From: Pedobacter hartonius | GTDB taxonomy: Bacteria; Bacteroidota; Bacteroidia; Sphingobacteriales; Sphingobacteriaceae | Assembly: GCF_900107535.1 (NCBI RefSeq) | Contig: NZ_FNRA01000008.1 | Span: 124,001 to 188,000, forward strand | Reading direction: 5' to 3' | DNA length: 64,000 nt | Shown: positions 63,398-64,000 of the stretch, in pieces | How the letters are laid out: every line of letters starts with the position of its first letter | Numbering within the stretch: position 1 is the first letter of the stretch | Program-made: the position numbers and the translations under genes | The notes under the pieces: model-generated | The model's input: the letters and a program-made list of their open reading frames with translations, nothing else | Told to the model about the DNA's origin: nothing | Databases searched by the model: none

Positions 63398-64000
63398 CTA
63401 TTGAATACCAAACTTTTCAAATCTAAGGTCCAGGCTGATTAAAAAATACCGGGACATCAGCTCATTCTTTGTCTCTAAAGTTGTATTACCTGATACAGAT
63501 CTACTTAACCCATTTGCTTGATTTAATATATCATAAGCCTCCAACTTTAAGCTAAGAATCCTGCTCCTGAAAAATAGCTGTTCCACATATCCCCCTATAA
63601 TTAACGGATTGACGGCGTGCAATGCAAATCCATTATTTACTGTTTTTGATATAGTAGTGCCAGCTTTGAATTTTTCTGAAATAAAAATTCTTGAATCCGC
63701 TGTAAATATCCAGGTCTGAACAATATCTTTATTTACTCCACTTATGGAATATTGATTCGTTCTATAGATGTAGTTCGCATCTGTAGTTACAGTTAGCCAT
63801 TTTTGATTAAGTTGTATCCCAACTCCCTGATTAAGGTTAACTGCCTGACCAATGTTTCTCAGATTTTCACTGAATGAAACCCGGCGATCGTAATTTGCAC
63901 CTCCTTTCACATTAAGACTATACTTTTTGTCTGCCAGCCTTATATTCAGGTAGTAATTAACTCCAGTTGTGTAGTTTCCATTTGTATTCAAAAAATGAGT
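63398..64000 (-). CDS. Outer membrane beta-barrel protein, C-terminal part (runs off window)
   Basis: The frame is open to the last base; about 200 C-terminal residues are seen. Amphipathic strands and the ending SLDLRFEKFGIQ match the OMP_b-brl_3 (PF14905-like) TonB-receptor-related barrels of Bacteroidota (ILSLKLEAYDILNQ). Probably the 3' end of a protein of 700 or more residues; function unknown. Confidence 0.78.
   Translation of the reverse strand, partial: THFLNTNGNYTTGVNYYLNIRLADKKYSLNVKGGANYDRRVSFSENLRNIGQAVNLNQGVGIQLNQKWLTVTTDANYIYRTNQYSISGVNKDIVQTWIFTADSRIFISEKFKAGTTISKTVNNGFALHAVNPLIIGGYVEQLFFRSRILSLKLEAYDILNQANGLSRSVSGNTTLETKNELMSRYFLISLDLRFEKFGIQ

Noticed and set aside
1-64000. 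CRISPR arrays, tRNA, rRNA, insertion sequences, prophage
   Set aside because: I saw no regularly spaced direct repeats, no cloverleaf-like or rRNA-like tracts and no transposase or phage genes.

Overview
The window comes from a member of the Bacteroidota, most likely a Pedobacter-like Sphingobacteriaceae (inference from gene content). Pointers are an ECF sigma/FecR/SusC/SusD cascade, the lineage-typical families DUF2480, DUF3108, DUF3109, DUF4834 and DUF6427, many A-rich starts with weak Shine-Dalgarno sequences, several TTG starts, and promoter-like TAnnTTTG boxes. No rRNA, tRNA, CRISPR array, transposase or prophage was seen.

Layout. 1-2467: the 3' part of a secreted GH5 glycosidase with a CBM6, then a seven-heme cytochrome c. 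2551-9097: a LytS/LytTR two-component pair divergent from a TolC-MacA-MacB efflux operon. 9166-9978: a RES/Xre toxin-antitoxin pair. 10098-16819: an eight-gene molybdenum cofactor operon (xdhC, mocA, moaA, moeA, moaD, moeB, moaE, moaCB) without a molybdoenzyme. 16941-17174: a small unknown gene. 17418-34705: a reverse-strand SusC/SusD locus followed by a lipoprotein and six exported metallopeptidases (two M20/PepT-like, two M14, two M20/AbgB-like), which looks like a peptide or N-acyl-amino-acid utilisation locus. Its FecR (34900-35874) and ECF sigma (39197-39736) are separated by an AraC-MFS-SDR cassette with its own operator-like repeat and terminator.

40202-59215 is mostly housekeeping: aminopeptidase P; a DUF2480-DUF3108-DUF3109-rfbA-ROK run; a PpiD-like chaperone; coaX, an outer membrane barrel and lptC; an LpxH-like phosphoesterase, a glycosyltransferase and DUF6427; then uvrB, ywbE, DUF4834 and a YfhO-like protein. 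A large nested inverted repeat lies at 53871-53986. 59282-61740 is a forward run of a degenerate DUF7033/deacetylase-like protein, upp and a YjjG-type nucleotidase. The end carries a secreted four-repeat protein (62185-63300) and the C-terminal part of an outer membrane beta-barrel protein running off the edge.

How parts cooperate (inference): SusC with its STN domain would signal through FecR to the ECF sigma and import peptides that the six periplasmic peptidases trim. Hairpins inside and between these genes probably set different expression levels. The most unusual items are this six-peptidase locus, the split sigma/FecR pair, the nested inverted repeat, the deacetylase-like protein without catalytic motifs, and the MoaD Gly-Gly codons that double as the ribosome-binding site of moeB.
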